Assembly: GCA_964500675.1 (NCBI GenBank)
Contig: CAZCNY010000001.1
Location: forward strand, 372,001 to 436,000
Direction: 5' to 3'
Length of the DNA stretch: 64,000 nt
DNA from: CAMLJR01 sp964500675
GTDB lineage: Bacteria > Pseudomonadota > Gammaproteobacteria > Pseudomonadales > CAMLJR01
The translations under genes were made by a program, and so were the position numbers. Below the pieces are notes generated by a model, which did not search any database, had not been told where the DNA came from, and saw only the letters and a program-made list of their open reading frames with translations. Shown here piece by piece: positions 1 through 7,891 of the stretch (the first letter of the stretch is position 1; every line of letters starts with the position of its first letter).

Positions 1-1029
1 GGTGATGTCGTTGACGAACGCCGGACCGCGATATTGCGAATTCACATGCACGACCTGGCCCCACTCGCCGGCCCAGCCCGCGAGATAATCGATAATCCAC
101 GCGCCCATCGACGCACCGTAGCCATATTCGCGCGGCATGCCGATATATTTCGCCCAGCGTGCGAACAAATGTCCACGCGATGGACCGATGTACGCGCCAT
201 CGGTATTTTCGGGATTGATTTTTTCTTCGGTGGGATCCATTTCCCAACCCGCCATCGGCCCGACAAAACCGAGCTTGACCGGATCGCAGTCTGCGTTGCG
301 ATGTGCACTGCCCCAGAGCGTCATTAAATAAGCGCGCCACTCCGTCGCGAAACTCGCCACGCTGTGCGGACCGAACACGCGCACGGGTAATTTATCGCCA
401 ACGTTCGCATCCTTCCAATAACGTTTGCCGTGTCCCAGCGCGTGCATCATGTTGATGTATTCGAGTTTGCGATTTTCGATATCGGCAAGTTCTTCATCGG
501 TCCACACTTGCTCGGGGGTATCCTCCATCGCGCCCATTTCGACGGCGAGATCGCGGCGATAGCGAATCGCGGTCGAGCGCTGTTTCGCGAACAGTGTGCC
601 GTCTTCTTTGTAATAGTTGTTGTCGCCGCGCTGGAAACAGGTCGGACCCGCGAATTTGGTTTCTTTAACCACGTAGTCGTACGGAATTTTTTCGTGGATG
701 ACGCGATCGCCCGCAAATAAACGCGGTCCGTAAAACCACCATTCGTCACCACCGAAAATTAAGTGAGAGTTGGGAATTAAACCGACAGCCGCAGGACAAG
801 CGCCGTGCCCTTCCGCTGCCGCAATGGTAAATGATTGTGGTGCGACCAAGCGGCCGAAGCGACTCACAGCGGCATAGTCGTGATCGTAATGCAGCAAATT
901 GGGAAAGTGCATCGCCTGTGCCCAGCGGCGAAAATCGTTGTTATGCAATGGGTCTTTCAAACTCCACGGCGTCATCGGCTTGCCGATGTATTGGTCGAGG
1001 TCGGAGCAATCGAGTGCTTTATCGGTCAT
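1..1029 (-). CDS. MaoC/FAS1-like acyl dehydratase, 3' end outside window
   Basis: Minus-strand frame open from an ATG at 1029 to the window edge (343 codons, no stop reached), so the protein is cut at its C-terminus. The translation begins MTDKALDCSDLDQYIGKP. It resembles the large MaoC-type hot-dog dehydratases that hydrate or dehydrate acyl-CoA thioesters, with an N-terminal FAS1-like dehydratase half (VAPQSF near residue 64, then GGDEWWFYGPRL) and the start of a second hot-dog half (GASMGAWIIDYLAGWAGEW, then FRGP-like QYRGPAF). Its place beside oxygenase and SDR genes fits a role in beta-oxidation-like steps of a degradation pathway. The family call rests on pattern recognition; the substrate is unknown. 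Confidence 0.7.
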   Translation of the reverse strand, partial: MTDKALDCSDLDQYIGKPMTPWSLKDPLHNNDFRRWAQAMHFPNLLHYDHDYAAVSRFGRLVAPQSFTIAAAEGHGACPAAVGLIPNSHLIFGGDEWWFYGPRLFAGDRVIHEKIPYDYVVKETKFAGPTCFQRGDNNYYKEDGTLFAKQRSTAIRYRRDLAVEMGAMEDTPEQVWTDEELADIENRKLEYINMMHALGHGKRYWKDANVGDKLPVRVFGPHSVASFATEWRAYLMTLWGSAHRNADCDPVKLGFVGPMAGWEMDPTEEKINPENTDGAYIGPSRGHLFARWAKYIGMPREYGYGASMGAWIIDYLAGWAGEWGQVVHVNSQYRGPAFVNDIT

Positions 1030-1071
1030 GGTTGGCCTCAGTCATATCAATAATTAATTAATTTCGTTTGT

Positions 1072-1601
1072 TCAATCGCGAAAATGCGGCATCACTTCTT
1101 TCGCAAATAATCGCAATTCGCGTACTTGTTGTTCAGGATCGGGGACGCCGGTCGGTGTCATGAGCAGGTAATCGGGATTTACCAATTTTTTTATCCGCTC
1201 CATTTCGCGCATGCAGTCGTCCGGTGTACCGACGATCGCGCGGTTCGGTGCAAACTCTTCGAGCGTCATCGCTTTACCGCTGAACATGACTTCATCGGCA
1301 AGCGGATCGCGATCGGCCTTCGAACCGAGATTGTCGTAAGCCTGCCAGGTTTTCACCACATTGGGTAGCCAGTTGGGATCGATCGAAACCTTGGTCGGTG
1401 AGATGTGCAGATCTCATCGCTCAAGCTGCCATTGCGAGAGAGATTGACGATCGCCTGATTCTTGTCGACAAAGGGACGCATGCGCGCTTCGTAACGGGCG
1501 AAGCCGGCCTGATCCAACCAATACGCCAGCGTTGGACCCGCAATACCGGCGCCGGAAATCAATACCGATCGTGTGACTGCTCCGGCACCCACGCACCCCA
1601 C
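1072..1601 (-). pseudogene. Fused remnants of an FAD monooxygenase and a luciferase-like monooxygenase
   Basis: Two broken genes are joined here. From a GTG near 1601 the frame gives an FAD-binding N-terminus (VLISGAGIAGPTLAYWL, a GxGxxG Rossmann motif) that jumps directly to ARYEARMRPFVDKNQ, normally found some 250 residues later in FAD-dependent aromatic hydroxylases. Around 1400-1415 the frame changes and continues as DLHISPTKVSIDPNWLPNVV and then a 95-residue stretch (VKTWQAYDNLG to KEVMPHFRD, stop 1072) typical of the C-terminus of luciferase-like flavin monooxygenases (IVGTPDDCMREMERI). No full-length reading frame exists. Most likely two successive deletions collapsed neighbouring genes. 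A 17-bp motif shared with other local operons lies just upstream. Confidence 0.75.
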
Positions 1602-1618
1602 TGTCCATTTACATGATA

Positions 1619-1655
1619 TTCGTCACATTGTTAGCATAACGAGATACGCTGTCAA
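1619..1655 (-). promoter_or_regulatory. Shared upstream motif, copy 1, with -35-like box
   Basis: On the minus strand TTGACA (1655-1650) is followed after 16 bases by TAACAA and the block GCTAACAATGTGACGAA (1635-1619). The same block recurs at 8714-8730 and 17943-17959, and in weaker form at 18071-18087. It precedes the monooxygenase scar, so it may be the promoter/operator of a deleted gene. The role is inferred from conservation only. Confidence 0.5.
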
Positions 1656-1797
1656 CCTGGCAAATTCAAAAATGCAAAGGAGCGAATGTTTCTCCGACAG
1701 AAATTGATGCGATGCTCGTTGAACAAGCCAATTTGCAACTGATTCCAAATTTGCGATCATTCTCGACTCCGATCAAAAAAACACGCGAGCGGCCTAA

Positions 1798-3108
1798 ATG
1801 ATCTTCGATAAGAACGAACTAGCCAGCGCAGATGACAAGCGTTGGGTTGCCGGCGAAATCTTCGGCCTTGAAATTCCGGCCGATGCCGAGACCCTGGTTT
1901 CAGGGGGCGCAGACTTCCTCACCAACGCCTTTCATCTCTCCGGTGCACTAGCCGCTAACAATCGCGTTAGTCGTATTGTTGCAGCGAAGGAGTTCTTTGG
2001 GGGCGGCACTGGGAAAAAGTTGTTGCTAACCGTCGCCTACGAATTTACCGAGCCGAATTTACCCGAACAACTGTTCATCAAGTTTTCGCGGAATTTCGAC
2101 AATGAGCTGTGGGACCGAGCGCGTTTCATGATGATTTCGGAAGCGAATTTTGCGGTGCTGTCTCGATCGCCGGACTTTCCTGTCACCGTACCAGCCTGTC
2201 TGTTCGCCGATGTTGAATCGGAATCCGGTACCGGACTCATTATTACCGAATGCATCACTTTTGGTCGCAACGGCGTGGAGGCGATTTACCCCAAATGCAT
2301 GGACTACACCGTGCCAGAGCCGCTGGAGCACTACAAAGCCATTCTGAAGGGGTTAGCAAAATTATCCGGAGCACACCGAAGCGGCAGGCTCTCGCCGGAT
2401 TTTGACCATAAATTCCCTTACAACCGCAAACAGGCCTCGGCGGTGTTTGCAATTCATGCCCCCGCAGAGAAATTAATACAGCGCGCAAACCGGATGTTCG
2501 ACTTTATCGAGCGTTATCCAAAACTATTTCCGGAAAATGTGCGCGCATCAGAGTTTCGCGAGCAGTTTATCCGTGACATTCCCGATTTAATTGCCGCAGA
2601 AGACCGGATAAGAGAAACTCTATACGGCAATCCTAATTTGATTTCATTCGCTCACTGGAATGCCAATATCGATAATTGCTGGTTCTGGCGGGATGCGAAC
2701 GGCACGCTGCAATGCGGTTTCATGGACTGGGCAAATGCCGGGCAAATCAGCGTAGCTCAGTCCGTTAGCGGCGCGATCAGCGGTGCCGAACCCTTTATCT
2801 GGAACGAGCATTTAGACGAACTGTTGACCGTGTTTATCGAAGAGTATGCGGCTCAAGGTGGACCGCGACTGAATCTCGACGAACTGAGACTTCACAACCT
2901 GTTGATCGTTGCAGTTTCCGGTGTAGCGTATTCCATGGGAGCACCTATCGCCATAGAGCGGGACATCGAGAATATTGACGCCGTTGAAAGCTACCAGGAT
3001 AAATGTTTTCGCGAGCATGAGAACGCCCGAATCCAGCTGCACATGATGACGAAAATGCTCAATGTATGGCAAACACGGAAGTTGGGTGACGTTGTTCGTC
3101 AGCTCTAA
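1798..3108 (+). CDS. APH/EcKinase-like phosphotransferase with degenerate catalytic loop
   Basis: A 436-residue protein with the layout of the aminoglycoside/choline/ecdysteroid-kinase-like fold: an N-lobe with LFIKFS (K95, candidate ATP-binding lysine) and a C-lobe with HWNANIDNCWFW (H286-W297) and MDW (D310, candidate metal-binding Asp). Members usually carry HGD at the catalytic loop; here the third position is Asn288, so either D292 substitutes or the protein is not a normal kinase. Such proteins phosphorylate small alcohols or amines, but no substrate can be named. It stands alone on the plus strand between minus-strand catabolic genes. ATG 1798 was taken as the first in-frame start; no clear Shine-Dalgarno is visible. 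Confidence 0.65.
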   Translation: MIFDKNELASADDKRWVAGEIFGLEIPADAETLVSGGADFLTNAFHLSGALAANNRVSRIVAAKEFFGGGTGKKLLLTVAYEFTEPNLPEQLFIKFSRNFDNELWDRARFMMISEANFAVLSRSPDFPVTVPACLFADVESESGTGLIITECITFGRNGVEAIYPKCMDYTVPEPLEHYKAILKGLAKLSGAHRSGRLSPDFDHKFPYNRKQASAVFAIHAPAEKLIQRANRMFDFIERYPKLFPENVRASEFREQFIRDIPDLIAAEDRIRETLYGNPNLISFAHWNANIDNCWFWRDANGTLQCGFMDWANAGQISVAQSVSGAISGAEPFIWNEHLDELLTVFIEEYAAQGGPRLNLDELRLHNLLIVAVSGVAYSMGAPIAIERDIENIDAVESYQDKCFREHENARIQLHMMTKMLNVWQTRKLGDVVRQL

Positions 3109-3178
3109 TGTCAATTGAATATATAAGTCCCATTGAAAATAATACTGTGTGCGATTTTAACGAGATTGAGCGCGCCGA

Positions 3179-3739
3179 TTACCAGCGCACACCCTCGGTT
3201 TTCGGCTTCGCAGCAAAGGGCCGCTCGTACGACGGATCGTCCTTGCTCCACAAACCTTTCAAAAAGCCTCTGACGAATTTCGAATGCACCCAGGTGCCTT
3301 CCGCATCCGCTGTCATTTCGATCGTGCAGCGCCGCGTCAGCATGCGCCATTCACCGTTGCGTTTTTCCAGTTGATCGAGATAGCGGCCCATCGCGATCGT
3401 CGTGGTTTTTCCATCGAGCCAAAACAACCCTCCCACTACATACGATTCGCAATACGCGATGTTGCCATCGATATCGCACAAGTGATTGGTGATGTTGTGG
3501 CTGGTAGAATGAAAATTGGCGGCGTGACCGGCATTGGTTCGCGTCGCATAGTCAGCCATGTTGATCATGATCGGGCCGTGCTCATCGACACCTTCCCTCC
3601 ACCAACAGCTTTCCATCATTGCCACGTCTTGACGATCGCGCGCGCGACTTTCACGCACGATGCAGTCGAGAATATCCTGGCGATCCTGCAACTGCTGAAC
3701 TTGGCGTTTCAGTTGTTCGAATTCTTGTTCCAAGCTCAC
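3179..3739 (-). CDS. SnoaL-like (NTF2 superfamily) protein
   Basis: A 186-residue protein, started at the GTG at 3739 because GGAG sits six bases upstream; a longer frame to 3838 would overlap the upstream SDR. It begins with a short helical stretch (LEQEFEQLKRQVQQLQDRQ) and continues as a SnoaL-like cone: DCIVRESRARDRQD, then SCWWREGVDEHG, HNITNHLCDIDG and GRYLDQLEKRNGEWRM. Members act as small cyclases, dehydratases, isomerases or ring-hydroxylase accessory subunits. It is the last gene of a minus-strand run tauD-like/tetR/SDR/SnoaL with 41 bases to the SDR, which implies shared expression. The exact reaction is unknown. Confidence 0.72.
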   Translation of the reverse strand: MSLEQEFEQLKRQVQQLQDRQDILDCIVRESRARDRQDVAMMESCWWREGVDEHGPIMINMADYATRTNAGHAANFHSTSHNITNHLCDIDGNIAYCESYVVGGLFWLDGKTTTIAMGRYLDQLEKRNGEWRMLTRRCTIEMTADAEGTWVHSKFVRGFLKGLWSKDDPSYERPFAAKPKTEGVRW

Positions 3740-3780
3740 GATAATCTCCTCAAAACAATTGCCGAGAATTAGAAATTTGT

Positions 3781-4644
3781 TTAACGAATGATGTAAGGAT
3801 ATTGAACGCGCGGCTCGATGTGGTTGGTCTCGCGGCATGAGCGCGGCTGGCGACCACCCTGGTCTTTAATGCCGTATTTCAGAGCCATTTCAGCGCCGAT
3901 CACGGTCTGCCCGCTCATTTGCATCAAGTCGGGATCGTTGAACAGAGACCAGATCACATGCCCGGTAAATTCCGGTGTTTCGGTGATATTTTCCAGATAA
4001 CCGTATTTTTCGCGATCGGATTCGATGACCATTTTGAGTCGATCGGTTTGCAAGGCTCCCATCCAGATCGAAACCGCGGCAACGTTGAAATCTTTTAAAT
4101 CGACGGCCATGTCGGCAGCGAATTTATCCATACCCGCTTTGTGTGCGCCGTAAGCCGGCCCGTAAACATAGTGCACGGATCCTGATGCAGACGTGAAAAC
4201 GATGAGGCCATGGCGTTGCTCAACCATCATGGGCGCGGCATAAAAACTCGCGACGTAACCGCTGTGCAAACCCACATCCATTAAATTGCCCAACGCGAGC
4301 GGCTTTTCCCAAAAATTTCCCGGTGTGGTCAATTCATCGTGAATCGCAGCGGCATTGTTCACCAGAATATCGAGCCGGCCGTGTTCGGCTTTCACCTGTT
4401 CGAACAACGCTTTTACCTGGCCGTCATCACTGTGGTCGACCCGCACGGCAATGCCTTTACCGCCCGCTGCCGTCACCGCTTGCGCGGTTTCGTAAATCGT
4501 TCCCGGCAGCGATGCATCACCAGATTTTTCTGAACGGCCGGTGACATAAACGGTACAACCGTGACTGCCAAGCGCGATGGCAATACCTCGACCGGCGCCG
4601 CGGCTGGCTCCGGTAACAATCGCTACGGGGATGGACTGATGCAT
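3781..4644 (-). CDS. Short-chain dehydrogenase/reductase (SDR-A)
   Basis: A 287-residue NAD(P)-dependent oxidoreductase of the SDR superfamily. It shows the cofactor motif TGASRGAGRG (residues 11-20), DILVNNAAA, the catalytic serine region FTSASGS and the catalytic pair YGAHK. Family members oxidise alcohols or reduce ketones in the cytoplasm. The C-terminus is somewhat extended (DQGGRQPRSCRETNHIEP) relative to the usual 250-residue SDR. GAGG precedes ATG 4644 at good spacing. It lies 39 bases behind the TetR gene and 41 bases ahead of the SnoaL-like gene, so it is probably the third gene of that operon and probably handles a pathway alcohol or ketone. Confidence 0.87.
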   Translation of the reverse strand: MHQSIPVAIVTGASRGAGRGIAIALGSHGCTVYVTGRSEKSGDASLPGTIYETAQAVTAAGGKGIAVRVDHSDDGQVKALFEQVKAEHGRLDILVNNAAAIHDELTTPGNFWEKPLALGNLMDVGLHSGYVASFYAAPMMVEQRHGLIVFTSASGSVHYVYGPAYGAHKAGMDKFAADMAVDLKDFNVAAVSIWMGALQTDRLKMVIESDREKYGYLENITETPEFTGHVIWSLFNDPDLMQMSGQTVIGAEMALKYGIKDQGGRQPRSCRETNHIEPRVQYPYIIR

Positions 4645-4683
4645 TACTTTTCCTCGTCAAAGATATTTAGCGCGCAAAAAACT

Positions 4684-5355
4684 TTACGCCTGTGTTAATT
4701 CCAAACGCTCAAGCCACCACTCAACAAATGCTTTAGCATCTTTGTGGCCGCAAGAGATACCCAGCCCCTCCTCCATCACCAGTGTTCTGGCGACACCAAT
4801 AAGCAAAACGCTTAAACCCTCTGCACCACAGCTCGTGGGTTTGATTGATTTCATATCGATCAATTTCGCCAGCGCCTCTGAACGGCGTTTGCGCGTGCGC
4901 TCGGTGTAGTCGGCGATTTCTTTTTGAATCGCTTTGCGATGGTTGCCGAGTGCCATGAACTCAATCGCAAGAGCCGTTCGATCTTTATTTTGGTAGGAGC
5001 TCCAGAATTTTTTTAACGACTGCTTGGACTGCAGTGCGGCGTCTTGTTTTTCCAACGCCTCATCCGTTGCGCGCCGAAACAGCGCAAGAAATAAATCATC
5101 GGTCGTCGGAAAATAGTAATGCACGAGCGATGGCCTGATATCGGCCTCTTTCGCCACACGCCGTGTCGTCACCGCGCCATACCCTTCGTTCAGCATGAGC
5201 TGCTCGGTGGTATCGAGAATGAGCGCTCGACTCTCCGATTGTTCGGAGCCCACTCGCCGTTTTGCGGTCGCTGTTTTTGCTGCGACAATTTTTTTCTTGG
5301 GTGTCGTCGCGGTTTTTTTGGGTGGAATCGCTTTGCGCTTCGCAGTATCAGCCAT
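4684..5355 (-). CDS. TetR/AcrR-family regulator with lysine-rich N-terminal tail
   Basis: A 223-residue TetR-type repressor. The helix-turn-helix spans about residues 45-90 (LILDTTEQLMLNEGYGAVTT, RRVAKEADIRPSLVHYYF). Ahead of it lies an unusual 40-residue Lys/Ala/Thr-rich tail (KKTATTPKKK, AAKTATAKRR) resembling histone H1-like basic tails, which could add nonspecific DNA affinity. The gene follows the tauD-like gene by 15 bases and precedes SDR-A by 39, so it is probably autoregulated within this operon. The palindrome pair at 6280-6325, upstream of the first gene, is the obvious candidate operator. The ligand is unknown. Confidence 0.88.
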   Translation of the reverse strand: MADTAKRKAIPPKKTATTPKKKIVAAKTATAKRRVGSEQSESRALILDTTEQLMLNEGYGAVTTRRVAKEADIRPSLVHYYFPTTDDLFLALFRRATDEALEKQDAALQSKQSLKKFWSSYQNKDRTALAIEFMALGNHRKAIQKEIADYTERTRKRRSEALAKLIDMKSIKPTSCGAEGLSVLLIGVARTLVMEEGLGISCGHKDAKAFVEWWLERLELTQA

Positions 5356-5370
5356 AAAAAAAATTACTCA

Positions 5371-6192
5371 TTACGCAAATGGTTCATCGCCGGCAATTTG
5401 CGTGCGATACATCAGACGACCGCTATCGAGCGGATAAGGCGTGGCTCTGTGCATCGTGCCGGTGTTATCCCAAATCACGAGATCGCCCAACTTCCACTCG
5501 TGTCGATAGGAAAACTGCGGTTGCGTTGCCCACTCACGCAAGCGGGTCAGCAACGCCCAGCCTCCGCGCAAATCCATGCCCTCTACGTGCGACGCGGTAG
5601 AACCGAGCACCAAGGATTTTCTGCCCGAGCGATGCGTCCACACCAACGGCAAAACATTGGGTTTGTATTCCTGCCACGCAAGAAGCTGCTCGTAAGCGGG
5701 CTCTGGATGCACATAGCGTTGCGCGGTTTCGAACATGTGCACGACTTTGAGTTTTTCGAGTGCTTTTTTTTCCGATTCGGGCAAGTCGTCATAGGCCGCA
5801 TACGTGTTGCAGAATTCGGTTTGACCACCGGTGGTCGATAACCGGCGCGAGCTCATCACCGATGCAAAAGCCGGTATATTCAGCATGGTGCCATCGATAT
5901 GCCAATAGAACGCACCTTTGATGTAATCCGATTTCGGGTTTTCCAAAGGATCCATCGTGATCTTGGTAATTTTTAAATCTTCGGTGGTGGTGCTCAGCGT
6001 TTTCGTGAAAGCAATTTGCTGTTCGTCCGTTAAATTCAGCTCTCTGAATGCAACCACACCGCGCTGCTCCAGCAGCGCAAGAATCTCTTTCGAGAAATCG
6101 CCGCGGATCAACGCCGCAACATCCGCTCTCAGTTCACTGGCAATTCGCGGCGTGAGATCAATTCGAGTCAACCCACCACTCACATTACTCAT
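5371..6192 (-). CDS. TauD/TfdA-family Fe(II)/2-oxoglutarate dioxygenase
   Basis: A 273-residue protein of the TauD/TfdA fold, using Fe(II), O2 and 2-oxoglutarate to hydroxylate or cleave a substrate. The iron triad is visible as WHID (H98, D100) and the distal histidine in GTMHRATP (H248), followed by the 2-oxoglutarate-binding arginine region RLMYRTQIAGDEP. The length is normal for the family. ATG 6192 was chosen over a TTG two codons earlier because GGGGG lies seven to eleven bases upstream. It is the first gene of a minus-strand operon with tetR, SDR-A and the SnoaL-like gene, under a promoter embraced by two operator-like palindromes. The substrate cannot be inferred. Confidence 0.87.
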   Translation of the reverse strand: MSNVSGGLTRIDLTPRIASELRADVAALIRGDFSKEILALLEQRGVVAFRELNLTDEQQIAFTKTLSTTTEDLKITKITMDPLENPKSDYIKGAFYWHIDGTMLNIPAFASVMSSRRLSTTGGQTEFCNTYAAYDDLPESEKKALEKLKVVHMFETAQRYVHPEPAYEQLLAWQEYKPNVLPLVWTHRSGRKSLVLGSTASHVEGMDLRGGWALLTRLREWATQPQFSYRHEWKLGDLVIWDNTGTMHRATPYPLDSGRLMYRTQIAGDEPFA

Positions 6193-6279
6193 TTTCAATC
6201 CCCCGCAGATTTATGCTAATAGCGCAGCCTGCTTCTTTGAAACGGCTATGGGCTTGCGTCGCGAAACTTCAGCAGAATT

Positions 6280-6325
6280 TTGAACACCTGTTCAGCATAC
6301 TAACAAATATTGAACAGGTGTTCAA
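6280..6325. promoter_or_regulatory. Paired palindromic operator of the tauD-like/tetR operon
   Basis: Two sites, TTGAACACCTGTTCA (6280-6294) and TGAACAGGTGTTCAA (6311-6325), are exact reverse complements of each other, and each is itself a palindrome with arms TGAACA/TGTTCA around two bases. Their centres are 30 bp apart, near three helical turns. They flank a predicted promoter of the operon that includes a TetR gene. The arrangement is typical of TetR-dimer operators; binding by the neighbouring TetR is inferred. Confidence 0.7.
6297..6325 (-). promoter_or_regulatory. Predicted sigma70-type promoter of the tauD-like operon
   Basis: On the minus strand TTGAAC (6325-6320) and TAGTAT (6302-6297) are separated by 17 bases. 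The -35 lies in one operator palindrome and the -10 between the two, so repressor binding would block RNA polymerase. The boxes are only moderate matches to consensus. Confidence 0.45.
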
Positions 6326-6419
6326 TATGGGCCCGACGACATTCAATACCGATGGTCGCGGGTTGCGAGCCGGTCAACAATTGTGCTGTCAGGAGGACGG
6401 GATTGACGGCACCCCTCGC

Positions 6420-7226
6420 CTATCTCTTCTTGTTGTAGCCGTCGCCGGTATCGTAAGTACCAAACAGCCAATCGTATAAAAGCGAAATAGTGGCAAAATT
6501 GCCCCCGGTGAATTTGGCATGATGCACATGATGCATCTTCGACACATAGTTAAGGTATTTATATGGAGATTTATCGGCCACCCACAAATCATGGTTGTGC
6601 AGATTGATTTCCATAAACGCAATCCAGGTAACCACAATGGTTGCTACGTGAAAAGCACCCATGAATACGGAGAGCACGAGTACCGTGGCGATATACAACC
6701 CCATACCGATCGCAACTTCCAATGGGTGGATGTAGCTCGAATCCAGCCGACATGGATTGTTTTGTTGATGATGTACGGCATGTACCCACATGAGCGGCCC
6801 ACGCAAAACGTCGGAATCATGAAACAAAAAGCGATGCGTAAAATAATAAAAGAAATCGTAAACCATGAGGATGATAAAAATATCAAATAGTATTTTCCAC
6901 ACCGATTGGGTATCCAGCGTTGTACAAAACGGCACGCCTAAAACAAACGTTGCTGCAAAATACAATACACCCCAGGCGTTATTTCTTTTTTGATTGGCGG
7001 CGTAATAATCGCGCGACATTTTCTTCGCAGCGGCTTCCTTATTGATAACCTGCGCCTGCTTTATGGTTGGAATCAACAGCATAATTCGCTTGCCGATAAG
7101 CGTTACAATCGTAATGCCAACCAATACATACAGTGCAGCTTTCCAGTGGTAATACTCAAGTATTGCAGACAGTACGGATGCGCTCATTGCCATGGAGCCC
7201 TCTAAAGGCCGGTATAATTCGTTCAT
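6420..7226 (-). CDS. Fatty acid hydroxylase/sterol desaturase family membrane oxygenase (copy A)
   Basis: A 268-residue integral membrane di-iron enzyme of the sterol desaturase/fatty acid hydroxylase superfamily. The histidine clusters are present: HRFLFH, HAVHH, HNHD and HHVHH near the C-terminus. Hydrophobic segments include ALYVLVGITIVTLIG and ILFDIFIILMVYDFFYY. Such enzymes use O2 to hydroxylate or desaturate lipids, sterols or carotenoids at the membrane. Its ATG overlaps the stop of the upstream CMD gene by four bases (ATGA), implying translational coupling. A close paralogue lies at 44970-45746 beside a P450, sharing for instance CRLDSSYIHPLEVAIG. The substrate is unknown. Confidence 0.87.
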   Translation of the reverse strand: MNELYRPLEGSMAMSASVLSAILEYYHWKAALYVLVGITIVTLIGKRIMLLIPTIKQAQVINKEAAAKKMSRDYYAANQKRNNAWGVLYFAATFVLGVPFCTTLDTQSVWKILFDIFIILMVYDFFYYFTHRFLFHDSDVLRGPLMWVHAVHHQQNNPCRLDSSYIHPLEVAIGMGLYIATVLVLSVFMGAFHVATIVVTWIAFMEINLHNHDLWVADKSPYKYLNYVSKMHHVHHAKFTGGNFATISLLYDWLFGTYDTGDGYNKKR

Positions 7227-7891
7227 CGAGCTTTCAACCCTTCATTGCCAGGGCTGAGGCGCAGTCGCAATGTGTTTTGAAAATAGGTCACCAGCGAGAA
7301 CTGACCAACCAGAACAATCAGCTCGAACATTTGCTTTTCATCAAACACCGCTGACAACGTATTCCAGGTTGCGTCGGAAATTGCAGCATTCTCGTGCAGC
7401 TCTTCTGCAGCTCTCACCAGCGCTCGATCATGTTCGCTCCAACCGGTGGCGATTGATCCCAGGGTAATCCTTTCGATTTCTTGCGTGGTTACGCCAAATC
7501 GCTTTGCGATTCTGACGTGCTCGCCCCAGTTGTACGGCGATTGACACAGCCAATCGGTACGCAGCACGACCAATTCCAGATCGCGCCGCGGCAGTGACGT
7601 TCTCGCCATCAATTGTACCGATACATCGGCAACTTTTTCGTAGAGCTCGGGATGACAGCCGAGCAACGCAACAACCATTTCCGGTATCTCGGCAACGGCA
7701 ACGGCGTCAGCACTTTCCGGCGAAGTGCCGCGCAGCTTGGCGACGTGCGCTTGAGCAGCTTTTACAACAGTTTCCGAATAATTTGCTGAAATCCGTGGAG
7801 GCTTACCGAGAATTAGCGCCTCTCGATTTGTAATTGCTTCATCGCTGTCGGAACAACAGCCATCGCCATTTGAATTATCATACATGTTCAT
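7223..7891 (-). CDS. Carboxymuconolactone decarboxylase (CMD/AhpD-like) family protein
   Basis: A 222-residue protein of the CMD/AhpD-like fold. The central signature is CQSPYNWGEHVRIAKRFGV, containing the Glu-His pair, followed by ITLGS and a second helical half (DRALVRAAEELHENAAISDA). It lacks a CxxC pair, so a peroxidase-reducing AhpD role is unlikely; a decarboxylase or lactone-handling role is possible. An N-terminal run rich in Asn, Gly, Cys and Asp (about residues 5-18) precedes the domain. It overlaps the upstream hydroxylase by 14 bases and the downstream one by 4, so the three genes are tightly coupled and probably act on the same substrate. GAGG precedes ATG 7891. Confidence 0.8.
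   Translation of the reverse strand: MNMYDNSNGDGCCSDSDEAITNREALILGKPPRISANYSETVVKAAQAHVAKLRGTSPESADAVAVAEIPEMVVALLGCHPELYEKVADVSVQLMARTSLPRRDLELVVLRTDWLCQSPYNWGEHVRIAKRFGVTTQEIERITLGSIATGWSEHDRALVRAAEELHENAAISDATWNTLSAVFDEKQMFELIVLVGQFSLVTYFQNTLRLRLSPGNEGLKAR

Noticed and set aside
3108..3374. An 88-codon plus-strand frame following the phosphotransferase-like gene
   Set aside because: It runs into the 3' end of the SnoaL-like gene on the other strand, has no domain, and its start overlap with the previous stop is likely chance.
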